A stretch of 64,000 nt of DNA from JAFAMB01 sp963775805 (GTDB lineage: Bacteria > Verrucomicrobiota > Verrucomicrobiia > Chthoniobacterales > JAFAMB01). Below, in pieces: positions 17,221-27,089 of the stretch. The stretch is from positions 2,852,001 to 2,916,000 of the forward strand of contig CAVZKG010000001.1 of assembly GCA_963775805.1 (NCBI GenBank), read 5' to 3'. The notes under the pieces were generated by a model. It searched no databases. It saw nothing but the letters and a program-made list of their open reading frames with translations, and was not told the origin of the DNA. A program made the translations under genes and the position numbers. The first letter of the stretch is position 1. Each line of letters opens with the position of its first letter.

Positions 17221-18192
17221 CTATCCGCCACCGGGTTGCGCGTTGGCCAAACGTGCCGCTGTATGTTGGTCCGTCACCAAGGTGTTAATCCATTTTCCGC
17301 GAACGGCTCCAAGGATGGCCGCGAATTTTCTTTTTCCGCCACAAACGGCCACTGATCGTTGCACTTGTCGCACCTTTTCGAGACCCATCCCGATGACGCG
17401 TTCATCATGCGCCCCTTTTACGGCGCGGCCTTTGGCGTCGAAAAAGCGCAGGCAAACGTCTCCCACAGCCCCCTGCTTTTGTAGCATCTCAAGTTCCGAT
17501 TTCGAAAATATGTTCCCGCTGCTCGCGACCAACGCCGAAGGCTCCACACAACCAATCCCGACCAACGCCAAACTGACTTTATCAAACAGAGCGACCGTGC
17601 TGCTCACGTTTGGTTCCTTCAAGAGTACTTTGGCGGCGTTCGCAGAGGCGACAACTCCGGGGACCGGCAAGAATCGAGCGTCTCCTCTCACAAGCCGGGA
17701 CAATCGGACAGCCAGATGATTCGCATGCTGCTCGGCGGACGGACTGCCAATTCCTCCCAGCAATTGCACCACCACACAATTTTCAAGTTTCCGAATCGGG
17801 TGCATCTGCTCCACTGTCGCAAGCAGAGAAGAACTCCACGAGGATATCCCAATCACTTCTCCCGATCTGACGGTCGATTCGAGAAATTCCGCCGCAGCCG
17901 AACCGATCGCGGCAAGCACAGCATCCTCCGAGTCGCTGGTTGACTCCCCGACGATCACCTGCGATAGGCCGAATCTCTGCTCAAGCGTTTCCTCCAATTC
18001 TGCAAACGCGCCGGGCGGCGTGACCACTGTCGTCCGGATAATCCCGTATTCTTCGGCTTTCTTTAACAGCCGAGAAACGGCTACCTGCGTAATGCCTAAC
18101 TTGGTCGCAATCTCGCTCTGGATCAGTCTTTCTTCGTGATATAGCCGGGCGACCCGGGTCATTAGTCTGAGATCTGGAAGATTGCGCAACAT
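17221..18192 (-). CDS. SorC/DeoR-family sugar-responsive regulator
   Basis: 323-aa transcription factor. The N-terminal helix-turn-helix is QSEIATKLGITQVAVSRLLK (residues about 25-44), followed by a large sugar-phosphate-binding domain of the SorC type (VIGISSWSSSLLATVEQM, LLGGIGSPSAEQHANHLAVR, ALVGIGCVEPSALVASSGNI). Such proteins are controlled by the phosphorylated intermediate of the pathway they regulate. It is last in block B, behind the FGGY kinase, so the kinase product is the likely signal. Possible targets are the shared motif before blocks B and C and the AT-rich direct repeat before block A. Confidence 0.85.
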   Translation of the reverse strand: MLRNLPDLRLMTRVARLYHEERLIQSEIATKLGITQVAVSRLLKKAEEYGIIRTTVVTPPGAFAELEETLEQRFGLSQVIVGESTSDSEDAVLAAIGSAAAEFLESTVRSGEVIGISSWSSSLLATVEQMHPIRKLENCVVVQLLGGIGSPSAEQHANHLAVRLSRLVRGDARFLPVPGVVASANAAKVLLKEPNVSSTVALFDKVSLALVGIGCVEPSALVASSGNIFSKSELEMLQKQGAVGDVCLRFFDAKGRAVKGAHDERVIGMGLEKVRQVQRSVAVCGGKRKFAAILGAVRGKWINTLVTDQHTAARLANAQPGGG

Positions 18193-18269
18193 TCGAGCAG
18201 CTCTTTAAATCCTCTTCCGCTCTTCGAAAATCAAGTTTAAGCAAGAACGCATAGCCGAAAGCGGACCTG

Positions 18270-19745
18270 TCACGCGCCCGGAGCAAGCGACTTGACGGAG
18301 GCCACAGCACTGTCCCAACGCTCCAAAAGGCCCCTTCGGTATCCTTTTTCTGTACCCGGCTCAAATACGCCGTGAGGCGCAATCACCGTCGCAAGATTGT
18401 CGGTTGAGGCCCAGAAACCGGCACCCAGTCCAGCGGCAAACGCCGCGCCTAATCCCGACAACTCCGCGGTTTCGCTTCGCAACACCGGGCGATCGATCAA
18501 GTCGGCTTGAAATTGCATCAGCCAATTATTCTTGCTTGCACCGCCGTCGGTCAAAAGGCTTTGTAACCGGGTTCCGACGGCCTCCTGCATCGCATCGAAA
18601 ACATCGTGGACCTGGTAAGCAATAGCCTCAAGGGCCGCTCTGATAATGTGCTCTCGACGGGTGCCGAAAGACAATCCCACGATCGACCCTCGTGCATTCT
18701 CATTCCAATGCGGCGCACCCAAACCGGCTAGCGCCGGCACAAAATAGATATTCCCATTCTCCTCCAGCTCCGTCGCGAGTTTGAGCGCCGCTTCGAGATC
18801 TCCGAAGCCGGTCAGGCCCAGCGCCCATGAAAGGCCTGAACCTGTCACAGTAATGTTTCCCTCGTACGCATATTGAATGCGATCCAGCTTCCAGGCGATC
18901 GTTGTGGATACGCGCTTGTCACCGGTTTCTGGCGTGTCGCACAGAGTCATGAGCGAAGAGCCCGTTCCGTACGTCGCCTTGACCTTCCCTTTACTCAGAA
19001 CGCCGTGACCCAGCAATGCTGCGTGCGAATCACCCAGGACGCCATAAATCGGGATCGGCTTGGCGCCCAATAAAGTCGTTTCGCCGAACAACTCGTTCGA
19101 ACCCATGAGTCGCGGTAGAACGGATGCTGGAATTCCGAAAAGTGCGAGCAAATCCTGATCCCAGCAACCTTCGCGAAGATTTAACAACTGAGTCCGGGAA
19201 GCGTTGCTGTAATCGGTTAGAAACTGTTTTCCGCTCGTCAGGTTCCAAACAATCCAGGAATCTACCGTTCCGACACAAAGTTTCCCCGCATTTGCGAGCT
19301 CTCTAATGTCTGGACGGTGTTCGAGTAACCACTGGATTTTTGTGGACGGAAAAAGCGGATCGACCTGGAGACCCGTTTTGCTTCGAATCAGATCTTCTGC
19401 TCCCTCCGAGCGCATTTTCTGGCACAACGACGAGCTCCGACGGCATTGCCAGACGATACAGGGGTGGACAGCCTCGCCCGTCATCCTGTTCCACGCGACG
19501 ACAGTTTCCCGCTGGTTGGAAATCCCGAGCGCAACGATCTCTTGCGCGGGTCCCTGCGCCACACAACTCTCGAGTGCCTGTCGTGTCGCATTCCAGATTT
19601 CTTCCGCCGATTGTTCGACCCAACCCTCTTTGGGAAACTGAATCGCGAGGGGGATCGAACTTCGACCGACCACGTTCGCCTGCTGATCAACCAGGATCGC
19701 TTTGACGTTGGTAGTCCCGGCATCAAGGGCAAGTATCGTCTTCAT
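18270..19745 (-). CDS. FGGY-family carbohydrate kinase, glycerol-kinase-like but with altered substrate site
   Basis: 491 aa. ATP-dependent kinase with the overall sequence of GlpK: start ILALDAGTTNVKAILVD, NQRETVVAW with the substrate Arg/Glu, CIVWQCRRSS with the Trp, and a C-terminal ATP site (TDGGASKNNWLMQFQADL). Three glycerol-contact residues of E. coli GlpK differ: Tyr135 is Leu (VDPLFPSTKIQW), Gln246 after the catalytic Asp is Ser (GVLGDSHAALLG), and the Phe of YGTGCF is Ser (YGTGSS). The catalytic Asp is kept. A larger or branched polyol or ketose is therefore more likely than glycerol. It sits between the CUT2 binding-protein gene and the SorC regulator in one run. Confidence 0.8.
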   Translation of the reverse strand: MKTILALDAGTTNVKAILVDQQANVVGRSSIPLAIQFPKEGWVEQSAEEIWNATRQALESCVAQGPAQEIVALGISNQRETVVAWNRMTGEAVHPCIVWQCRRSSSLCQKMRSEGAEDLIRSKTGLQVDPLFPSTKIQWLLEHRPDIRELANAGKLCVGTVDSWIVWNLTSGKQFLTDYSNASRTQLLNLREGCWDQDLLALFGIPASVLPRLMGSNELFGETTLLGAKPIPIYGVLGDSHAALLGHGVLSKGKVKATYGTGSSLMTLCDTPETGDKRVSTTIAWKLDRIQYAYEGNITVTGSGLSWALGLTGFGDLEAALKLATELEENGNIYFVPALAGLGAPHWNENARGSIVGLSFGTRREHIIRAALEAIAYQVHDVFDAMQEAVGTRLQSLLTDGGASKNNWLMQFQADLIDRPVLRSETAELSGLGAAFAAGLGAGFWASTDNLATVIAPHGVFEPGTEKGYRRGLLERWDSAVASVKSLAPGA

Positions 19746-19816
19746 CAGTGGAAGGCTTCCGCGAAGCGATTACGCCGCGCAATCGCTTCGCAAGAGCATC
19801 CAGTCTGGGAGGAGAG

Positions 19817-20788
19817 CTATTCGCTCAGACTGAACGCTGAATAATTCTTTACGTTATCGGGATTCACGAGAACACAGTCGATCGTTTGTTTCTCATCTTT
19901 GCCGGTCTTCCCTGTTTTAATGTACTGATCGGCCTCTTCGACCGCCAATTCCGAAAGATGCACCACGGGTTGTAGGACTGTCGCCTTGATCTCGCCCGCC
20001 TTGATCGACTGGGCGACATCAGGACTGCCGTCGAACCCGACGACGAGCACATTCCCCTTCCCGGCCGCTTTCAATGCCGCATAAGCGCCGAGTGCCATGG
20101 TATCGTTACCGGAGATAACACCCTTTATGTTCGGGAATTGTTGGATGATCGTCTGCATTTTCTGAAATGCTTCATCCTGGTTCCAGTTGGCGCTTTGGGA
20201 GGCAACCTTCTTCAACTTCGGATATTGACTCAACGTATCATTGTAACCTTTGGATCGAATCCCAGCATTGGTGTCTGTTTCCTTGCCGATCAGCTCAACA
20301 TAATCCCCTTCCTCGCCCATTATCTTCGCGAACTCTTCGGCTCCGAGCGTCGCTCCCTGATAGTTATTGGAGACCAGTTGAGCGACAGCAGCGCCGTTCG
20401 CATTGATTTCCCGATCGACAAGAAACGAAGGGATTCCGGCATCCTTCGCCTTTTTAACCGCGGCGATCGTCGCATCGGCACCCGCATTATCCAGAATGAT
20501 TGCAGCGGCTTTTCGGGCGATTGCCGTGTCGAAAAGTTGGTCTTGCTTTACAGGATCATCGTTATGCACCAGAACGAGCGTATCGTATCCCATTGCTTTC
20601 GCCTTTGCATCTGCAGCATCAGCCTCCGCTTTGAAAAACGGATTCTCCGGCGAGGGGACAATAATGGCGATGAGTTTTTTCTGTTGCGCAACGGCGGGTT
20701 GGACCATCGCTCCTGCGGTCAGCAGGACCGCGGGAATCGCCAAATATTTGACGACAGATTTCCAGTTAATTGGATGATGTATAGACAT
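19817..20788 (-). CDS. CUT2 (ribose-type) periplasmic sugar-binding protein, block B
   Basis: 323-aa RbsB-like binding protein with a long N-terminal signal (KYLAIPAVLLTAGAMVQPAV then AQQKK). The mature start LIAIIVPSPENPFFKAEADA is the usual Peripla_BP_4 opening. GVISGNDTMALGAYAALKAA and VVGFDGSPDVAQSIKAGEIK are conserved family blocks near the sugar site. It is the extracytoplasmic part of the importer formed with the next two upstream genes, and a pentose or polyol is the likely cargo. Confidence 0.88.
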   Translation of the reverse strand: MSIHHPINWKSVVKYLAIPAVLLTAGAMVQPAVAQQKKLIAIIVPSPENPFFKAEADAADAKAKAMGYDTLVLVHNDDPVKQDQLFDTAIARKAAAIILDNAGADATIAAVKKAKDAGIPSFLVDREINANGAAVAQLVSNNYQGATLGAEEFAKIMGEEGDYVELIGKETDTNAGIRSKGYNDTLSQYPKLKKVASQSANWNQDEAFQKMQTIIQQFPNIKGVISGNDTMALGAYAALKAAGKGNVLVVGFDGSPDVAQSIKAGEIKATVLQPVVHLSELAVEEADQYIKTGKTGKDEKQTIDCVLVNPDNVKNYSAFSLSE

Positions 20789-20893
20789 AGTAATTTGGGT
20801 TCTGTTTTAGGGGATCGGATTTAAAGAAATTCACTTCGACTGGACACTCCGGCGAATTCGAAAGTCGCTAGCTCACAATCATAATTTTTGGAT

Positions 20894-21958
20894 TTATGCT
20901 CGCTTGAGTGCCAGGCGTTGCTGCAAACGCTCCTGGAGTTGATCCAGCACGACGGCAAGGATGATCACAAGACCGGTAATAACCTTCTTCCAGAATTCCT
21001 GGACGCCAAGCAAGACCAGGCCATTGGTCAACACGCCGATAACGAGAGCGCCCACAATCGTTCCCCACATTGCGCCGCGTCCTCCGGAGAGCGAAGTGCC
21101 ACCTAGGACAACAGCTGCAATGGCGTTCAACTCGTAGCTTTCGCCCACTGCCGGATGCGCCGCAACCAGTTGAGATGCGGTTATGAGCCCCGTCATTGCC
21201 GCGCAAAGGCCACAAATCATATACACGCTCATCTTAATGCGGTTCACGTAGATGCCGGAGAGTTCTGCGGCGCGCTCATTTCCACCCACAGCGTAGACCT
21301 GACGACCAAAAGGAGTCTTCCCCGCAACAAAGGCAGCCACCACCGCAAAAATGACCATAATCCAGATCACAATTGGGATCCCGAGAATGCTCCCGGCACC
21401 CAAAATCGGAAAACCGGTGTTTCCAAGTTCCGAACTACCAACCAAATTTGGGAATGTGGCCCCGTCGTTGCTCAATTGAGCGGTACCCCGTGCTATATAC
21501 AAAGTCCCTAAAGTCGCGATAAACGGTGCGACATTGAACCGGGTTATCAGTAGAGCGTTAAACGCACCAACTAACAATCCGAGACAAAGACAGAGAACGA
21601 TGATCATCGGGATGTTAAAGTAGATTGCCATCCCAAGCGGCGGGATCTGTAGTCCGCGATTTATAAGAAGGCCGGACATCATCGCAGCGAGCCCGACAGT
21701 GGAACCGACAGATAAATCGATGCCGCCGGTTAGTATAACAAAAGTCATTCCAACAGCCATAATGGCGTTGATCGCCGTCTGACCAACCAGGATGATGAGG
21801 TTCTGTTCGGTAAAGAATGACGAGGTAAGGACGGAAAAAATCCCAATCAAAACAAACAAAGCAATCAAAGCCCGCAGCCGGAAAAGAAGAACACCCAGAG
21901 AGAGACCGGACGCTTTGGGTCGAGTCTGGTCAGAATGAGGAGAAACGTTGGTAGACAT
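20894..21958 (-). CDS. CUT2 sugar ABC transporter permease, block B
   Basis: 354-aa RbsC-like permease with 8-10 hydrophobic segments. The conserved VILTGGIDLSVGSTVGLAAM and ELNAIAAVVLGGTSLSGGRG are the family signatures, the second being the ATPase contact loop. The ATPase gene ends 20 bp before it. The whole importer (ATPase, permease, binding protein) is in one run. Confidence 0.92.
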   Translation of the reverse strand: MSTNVSPHSDQTRPKASGLSLGVLLFRLRALIALFVLIGIFSVLTSSFFTEQNLIILVGQTAINAIMAVGMTFVILTGGIDLSVGSTVGLAAMMSGLLINRGLQIPPLGMAIYFNIPMIIVLCLCLGLLVGAFNALLITRFNVAPFIATLGTLYIARGTAQLSNDGATFPNLVGSSELGNTGFPILGAGSILGIPIVIWIMVIFAVVAAFVAGKTPFGRQVYAVGGNERAAELSGIYVNRIKMSVYMICGLCAAMTGLITASQLVAAHPAVGESYELNAIAAVVLGGTSLSGGRGAMWGTIVGALVIGVLTNGLVLLGVQEFWKKVITGLVIILAVVLDQLQERLQQRLALKRA

Positions 21959-21978
21959 TTTATTTTTGGATATTCGGC

Positions 21979-23565
21979 TTAGACAGATTGGCCGGGATCG
22001 AAATGCTCGGTCTGTTGACGTGCGCCTGCGGCCAGGACCAGAGCCTCTTCGGTCAGTTCATCGTGAAGAAACTCCCCAGTGATCTTCCCTTTTGAGAGGA
22101 CAATCACTCGGTCCGGAATCGTAAACATCTCCGGCAACTCGGATGATACAAACAGAACCGCCAACCCCTGCTCGGCGAGCTGATTCATGATGTCGAATAT
22201 TTCGGCTTTCGCACCGACATCGATTCCGCGGGTCGGTTCATCCATCATCAGCACCTTCGGCTCGGTCAGAAGGCTCTTGGCGATGACCACTTTCTGCTGG
22301 TTGCCTCCGCTCAATGATGTAATCGGCTGTTTCGGGTTTTGCGTCTTGATAGAGAGGCTACGAATCATCGTATTGATCTCCTCGAGCTCGCGCCGATCGG
22401 AGAGCCAGAACGAGCTCACAAACCGGCGGAGATTGGCAAGCGTGATATTATGAGCAACAGATAGCTTTTGGATTAGACCCAATCGCTGGCGGTCTTCGGG
22501 CACTAACATCATTCCAAGATCAATACGTCCCCGGATCGTTTCACTCCGGAGCTTCCGACCGTTCAATCGAACTTCCCCGCTGGCTTCAGGATGCTGGCCC
22601 ATCAGACATTCGAACAACTCCGTCCTGCCTGCCCCCATTAGTCCAAAAATCGCCAGAATCTCGCCGCGGCGAAGCGTCAGCGAAACATTTTCCAGCGTAA
22701 GCCCTCCGCCAACGCGCGGGAGATTCAGATTTCTGACCTCCAGCACCGGCTGACCTTCTCCTTTATTGGAGAGCCGATGCCTGGGCGCGTTGACGTTGCG
22801 TCCGACCATTTTTTCGATGATCCAGGGCACGTTGACCGATCGCGCGGCCGCTGTAGCCGCAAGTTTGCCATCGCGCAGCACCGTCAGATAATCTCCAATT
22901 CGCAATAGCTCTTCCAGCTTGTGGGAAATGTAAATAATCGCAACACCGTCCGCTTTCAGATCCGCAATGATTCGAAACAGCGCTTCTGTTTCGGCAGCCG
23001 TCAAAGCCGATGTCGGTTCGTCCATGATCAGGATCCGGACATTCTGTGAAAGAGCCTTGGCAATCTCGACGATTTGCTGCTGGCCCATTCGCAAGTCCCT
23101 GACGAGAGTGTTAGGACTTAAAGGTTGCTCGAGTCGTTTCAAGAGCTCCGCAGTCACCTGCTCCTGCGCCCGGTGTTGGACAACTCCACCCCGGGTCATC
23201 TCCCGGGCCACAAAGATATTTTCCGAAATGCTTAAATTCGGATAAAGATTCAACTCCTGAAAAATGATCCCTATCCCTGCGTGGGCAGCTTCTCGGGTGG
23301 ATTTGAACTCAACTTGAGATCCATCCAGCATGAGACGCCCGGCGCTTGGCCTGTCAACTCCTGCAAGGATCTTCATCAATGTCGATTTACCCGCGCCGTT
23401 TTCGCCGATCAGGACGTTGACTGCGCCGGCGTAGACTGTGAAATCGACTGCATCCAGCGCCACCGTTCCTGGAAAACGCTTGGTTATTTTCTCAGCGACC
23501 AAGATCGGCTTCTCACCGTTGGAAAGCGCACGATCGCCTGAATTCACTTCTTTCGTCGTCACCAT
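21979..23565 (-). CDS. CUT2 sugar ABC transporter ATPase, block B
   Basis: 528-aa double ATPase of the RbsA type, two ABC cassettes in one chain. The first half has Walker A GENGAGKST and Walker B ILIMDEPTSAL. The second half keeps the degenerate Walker A (FGLMGAGRTEL) that is normal for this family, with signature SLSGGNQQKV and MMDEPTRGID. It powers sugar uptake with the permease and binding protein downstream. The closest relative in the window is the block C ATPase. Confidence 0.92.
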   Translation of the reverse strand: MVTTKEVNSGDRALSNGEKPILVAEKITKRFPGTVALDAVDFTVYAGAVNVLIGENGAGKSTLMKILAGVDRPSAGRLMLDGSQVEFKSTREAAHAGIGIIFQELNLYPNLSISENIFVAREMTRGGVVQHRAQEQVTAELLKRLEQPLSPNTLVRDLRMGQQQIVEIAKALSQNVRILIMDEPTSALTAAETEALFRIIADLKADGVAIIYISHKLEELLRIGDYLTVLRDGKLAATAAARSVNVPWIIEKMVGRNVNAPRHRLSNKGEGQPVLEVRNLNLPRVGGGLTLENVSLTLRRGEILAIFGLMGAGRTELFECLMGQHPEASGEVRLNGRKLRSETIRGRIDLGMMLVPEDRQRLGLIQKLSVAHNITLANLRRFVSSFWLSDRRELEEINTMIRSLSIKTQNPKQPITSLSGGNQQKVVIAKSLLTEPKVLMMDEPTRGIDVGAKAEIFDIMNQLAEQGLAVLFVSSELPEMFTIPDRVIVLSKGKITGEFLHDELTEEALVLAAGARQQTEHFDPGQSV

Positions 23566-23729
23566 CTAGTCTCCTGTCACCGAACTAACGCGAACGATGT
23601 CGGAAGTTAGTTGGCTGTTTTTCCAGGCAGTCCGAGCTGGAATGGCGGTCCGGAAACCCCAACTCGGACGGCGCTGCCGGTGACCCGTCTGAATGGCAAC
23701 AACGCATATGCTGTTTTGGGGACAGGTCA

Positions 23730-24431
23730 TTATAAGGTGACTTTAACCGGCGTAATCAATACGGGTGACTTCGAGTGCGGGTCGAAAGTGAAGGCTCCGA
23801 AAAACGTTACCGTCTTCCCCGACAGGGTCGATGGAGACAGGTTGGCAAAAGCCGTCTTGAGTGCACGGCTGTTCATTTCCTTGGAAACGTCCGCATAGTC
23901 GAGCTGATTTGAAAACTGATTGAACGATACAAGCCCGGTTGAATCACGAAGCGCCGTTCCGCGAACGACCGGCCCAATCTGTAGAGCGACCTTTTCGTTT
24001 AGCCCGGGAATCTCGATGGTGGCGGTACCCGCTTGTGACGCCGTGTTGATTTCAGTGACTTTGCCGGTCCCTTTGACCATGTAGTTGTATGGATTGGTCG
24101 ACTCGCGCCGGCCGTACTTCTCGCCCGCAGCGTTCGGGTCCGTTCGGATTTCCGGCAGCACTTTGGCGATGTCCTGCGACTTTTCGTCAAAGGCTGGTAA
24201 CAGCTTGGTTGACCAGATCGGATCAACAAACTTCGCCGCTGCGCTCTCCACCGTTTGAAAATTCGCGCCGGTGCCGGTCGTGCCCGGAATCGGTCGAATA
24301 ACGAAGGGAGGTTTAAGAATGAACAGAATCGCGAGAAGGATGACCCCTCCGAGAACCGCAACTCGGCGCCGTTTTTTATTCCGGTATTCCGCCGCGGCGC
24401 GCGGTTGTGAATCGTTGGTAACGGAGGTCAT
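23730..24431 (-). CDS. DUF2291-family periplasmic protein
   Basis: About 233 aa from the ATG at 24431. Upstream in-frame codons run through the AT-rich regulatory stretch, so this later start is preferred. The N-terminus is basic (NKKRRRVAVLGGVILLAILF), a single membrane anchor or uncleaved signal. The rest is a soluble beta-rich domain matching DUF2291 (EKYGRRESTNPYNYMVKGTG, GLNEKVALQIGPVVRGTALR). DUF2291 genes are regular neighbours of CUT2 pentose and polyol importers in proteobacteria, but their function is not established. It is the first gene of block B. Confidence 0.7.
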   Translation of the reverse strand: MTSVTNDSQPRAAAEYRNKKRRRVAVLGGVILLAILFILKPPFVIRPIPGTTGTGANFQTVESAAAKFVDPIWSTKLLPAFDEKSQDIAKVLPEIRTDPNAAGEKYGRRESTNPYNYMVKGTGKVTEINTASQAGTATIEIPGLNEKVALQIGPVVRGTALRDSTGLVSFNQFSNQLDYADVSKEMNSRALKTAFANLSPSTLSGKTVTFFGAFTFDPHSKSPVLITPVKVTL

Positions 24432-24473
24432 CGATGGGGTAAACGTGAAACTGGCGGGATCGATTATTGCGCG

Positions 24474-24489
24474 GTTTGTATATATATGC
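24474..24489. promoter_or_regulatory. Candidate operator shared by the two CUT2 blocks (site 1)
   Basis: GTTTGTATATATATGC lies 43 bp before the DUF2291 start. A near match (GTTTGTATATTTATAC, 14 of 16) stands before block C at 31226. Same motif and same relative place suggest one common regulator. Confidence 0.45.
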
Positions 24490-24544
24490 ACAATCCGTTA
24501 TAAATCCCAACAATCAGACCATGCACCCTTTCCCGAGTCAAGGA

Positions 24545-24757
24545 AGAAGTGGTCGGTTGTCTAAGAGAGTTGTCAGTGTCAGTTGTCGGTTGTCAGTGGA
24601 TTCGTTTGTTAGGAGATAGTTAAGTCGGTCAAAACCACCTCGTCGGATGAGCGCGATCGACCGAGGCACCCATCCCCAACCGTCCTTACTTCGCTCCTCT
24701 CACCACAGACAACTCTCAACCAGACTGACAACTGGCAACTGACACTGACCACTTCTC
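24545..24757. repeat. Inverted pair of ACTGACA-type repeats
   Basis: Around 24561-24600 the strand reads GTTGTCAGTGTCAGTTGTCG. Around 24727-24754 it reads ACAACTGGCAACTGACACTG then ACCACTTCTC. These are two copies of the dispersed repeat in opposite orientation. The second abuts the stop of the SDR gene, so it may act at transcript ends. Confidence 0.55.
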
Positions 24758-24760
24758 AAT

Positions 24761-25525
24761 TCACCAGCAAACGAATCCGCCATCCACAAGCAGATCGATC
24801 CCGGTACAGAAAGATGCTGCCGCACTGCAAAGGAACACGGCAGGCCCTACCAGTTCGTCGACAGTCGCCATCCTGCCGAGCGGCGTATCGGCTTCAAATT
24901 TCTTCACCTGCTCGGCCACTTCCGGCCGCGCATTCATCGGAGTCATCGTATATCCCGGACTGATCGAATTCACCCGAATCCCGCGTTCGCACCATTCCAT
25001 CGCGAGACTCTTCGTAAGATGAATGACACCTGCTTTTGAGGTGTTGTAATGAACCTGCTGAATGCCGCGGTTCACAATCACACCAGACATCGACGCAATA
25101 TTCACAATTGCCCCTCGCTTCCGTGGCAGCATGACGGTGGCCTCCGCCTGACAGGAATAGAATATGCCCGAAAGATTGATATCGAGCATCCGCTGCCATT
25201 GAGCTGCTGACATCTCTTCGGCCGGTGCGGCATTTGCTATTCCAGCGCAATTGACAGCGACCGTTAAGGGGCCAAGTTCGTTTTCGGCTGTCTGAATCGC
25301 GCGGTCCAAATCGGCACGGCTGGTGACATCCCCTCCGATCGCAATTCCACTTGAACCGGCTTTTTTGATTCGGTCGATTGTACTTTGAATACCGCCACTT
25401 GCCGGAAGATCGAAACAACCGACCTTCGCGCCCGCTTCCGCCAGTCCGACGGCAATTCGCTGTCCGATTCCACTCCCCGCTCCGGTCACGAAAGCAACTT
25501 GATTGTCCAGCCTGAATAACTCCAT
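24761..25525 (-). CDS. SDR-family sugar/polyol dehydrogenase, block C
   Basis: 254 aa from ATG at 25525, chosen because AGAGGAG sits 7-8 bp before it and the protein then begins MELFRLDNQVAFVTGAGSGI. Classical short-chain dehydrogenase: cofactor loop TGAGSGIG, NCAGIA, catalytic Ser in NIASMSG, Tyr-x3-Lys in YNTSKAG, and C-terminal DGGF. Aspartate after the second beta-strand (VGCFDLP) favours NAD. It is the last gene of block C, 28 bp after the ATPase gene, and probably oxidises the imported sugar or polyol. Confidence 0.87.
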   Translation of the reverse strand: MELFRLDNQVAFVTGAGSGIGQRIAVGLAEAGAKVGCFDLPASGGIQSTIDRIKKAGSSGIAIGGDVTSRADLDRAIQTAENELGPLTVAVNCAGIANAAPAEEMSAAQWQRMLDINLSGIFYSCQAEATVMLPRKRGAIVNIASMSGVIVNRGIQQVHYNTSKAGVIHLTKSLAMEWCERGIRVNSISPGYTMTPMNARPEVAEQVKKFEADTPLGRMATVDELVGPAVFLCSAAASFCTGIDLLVDGGFVCW

Positions 25526-25553
25526 ATCGGTCTCCTCTTTCAACCTGTGCACT

Positions 25554-27089
25554 TCATCCGGTGGCGAGTTCCATAATTCGAACATTGCTCGCCTCTTCCG
25601 CGTCCAGAATGCCTTGCTGCCGCCCACGCGCCAGTACCAGTATTCGATGGGACAGCCCGAGAACCTCTTCAAGATCAGAGCTGACGACGACAACCGCCAT
25701 TCCTCCGCGCGCCAACTCCGCTATCGTCTCATAAATTGCGGCACGCGCGCCCATGTCGATCCCTCGAGTCGGTTCATCCAGGATAAAAACTTTTGGCGCT
25801 CGCGAGATCCAGCGGGCAATTACAACCTTCTGCTGGTTGCCGCCGGAGAGAAATCGAATCGTCTGGTTCGGCTCTCCTTTAATACCCAGCTTCTGAATCG
25901 CTGCTACAGCGAACTTCCCGACTTTCGCGGGCAGAAGCCATCCATCAGGCGCAAGTCTGTCAAAGTTCCCGAGAGCCAGATTGGCCGATACCGTGTGATC
26001 GAGGACAACTCCCTCTCCTTTTCGATCCTCGGGAACCAGCACGATCCCCGCCTCGATCGCGTCGCCGGGCGATTTAAGGTGGAGGGTTTTCCCGCCCAGG
26101 CTGATTGAGCCGGACTCGATCGGATCGACTCCCGCGATTGTCTGCACCAATTCAGTGCGTCCTGCTCCGATGATTCCGGCAATCCCAAAAATTTCGCCGG
26201 CACGAACCGCAAAGCTAACCTCTTTGAATATTCCGTTCGTTCCGGACAACCGATCCACTCGGAGAACCTCCTTGTCGCTCGGGTCGTCTCGTTTTGGAAA
26301 GATCCGGTCGACGCTGCGCCCAACCATATTTTCGAGCAACACAGAAACCGGTACTTTTGCCGAAGCGTGAGTCGCCACGAGTCTTCCATCTCTCAGAACG
26401 ACGATTCGGTCCGCAATTCGCGCGATCTCCTCCAGTCGATGGCTAATGTAAATAAAACTGACACCCTGGCGACGAAGTTGGTCGACCTGTTCAAAGAGAC
26501 GAGCTGTCTCTTCGCCACCCAGCGCCGCGGTCGGCTCGTCCAGGATCAACAGACGGGCCTTTAGTGTCAGAGCCTTTGCGATTTCAACCTGCTGTTGCGC
26601 AGCAACCTTCAGTGTCCGCACAAGTGTGCTTGGCGGTACTTCCAGTCCAAGCCGCCGAAGCTGCTCGGACGAACGTCTATTCATCTCTTCCCGATCGATC
26701 CGGCCATTCCGCGTCAGAAGTCGGCCGACAAAAACGTTTTCAGCGATCGATAAATCCGGCAAAAGCCGCATTTCCTGATGGATCAGGCCAATGCCGGTTT
26801 CAATTGCTTCTCCGGGCGAATTGGGATCATAAGGTTTCCCTTCCCAGGTCATCGTCCCAGATGTCGGTTTGATCAGGCCGGCAATAATAGATGACAAAGT
26901 CGATTTGCCGGCACCGTTTTCGCCTAGCAACGCTACGACCTCCCCTTCGCGAACGTCCAGGTCGATCCCTGACAACACGACATTCGTGTCAAAACTCTTC
27001 GCGACCCCGCGGACGGACAAACGGACGTTGTCGGTACCCGTTAGTGCACCGCCGGAAAGAGGCTGAGGATCTAGTGTGTCTGAGGACAT
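25554..27089 (-). CDS. CUT2 sugar ABC transporter ATPase, block C
   Basis: 511-aa RbsA-like double ATPase. First cassette: Walker A GENGAGKST, Walker B LLILDEPTAAL. Second cassette: GIIGAGRTEL, FLSGGNQQKV, FILDEPTRGID. It follows the binding-protein gene after a 200-bp gap in which I see no gene. It completes the second CUT2 importer of the locus. Confidence 0.92.
   Translation of the reverse strand: MSSDTLDPQPLSGGALTGTDNVRLSVRGVAKSFDTNVVLSGIDLDVREGEVVALLGENGAGKSTLSSIIAGLIKPTSGTMTWEGKPYDPNSPGEAIETGIGLIHQEMRLLPDLSIAENVFVGRLLTRNGRIDREEMNRRSSEQLRRLGLEVPPSTLVRTLKVAAQQQVEIAKALTLKARLLILDEPTAALGGEETARLFEQVDQLRRQGVSFIYISHRLEEIARIADRIVVLRDGRLVATHASAKVPVSVLLENMVGRSVDRIFPKRDDPSDKEVLRVDRLSGTNGIFKEVSFAVRAGEIFGIAGIIGAGRTELVQTIAGVDPIESGSISLGGKTLHLKSPGDAIEAGIVLVPEDRKGEGVVLDHTVSANLALGNFDRLAPDGWLLPAKVGKFAVAAIQKLGIKGEPNQTIRFLSGGNQQKVVIARWISRAPKVFILDEPTRGIDMGARAAIYETIAELARGGMAVVVVSSDLEEVLGLSHRILVLARGRQQGILDAEEASNVRIMELATG

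Noticed and set aside
18270..19745. Glycerol kinase (glpK)
   Set aside because: Three substrate-contact residues differ and the neighbours are sugar genes, with no glpF or glpD.
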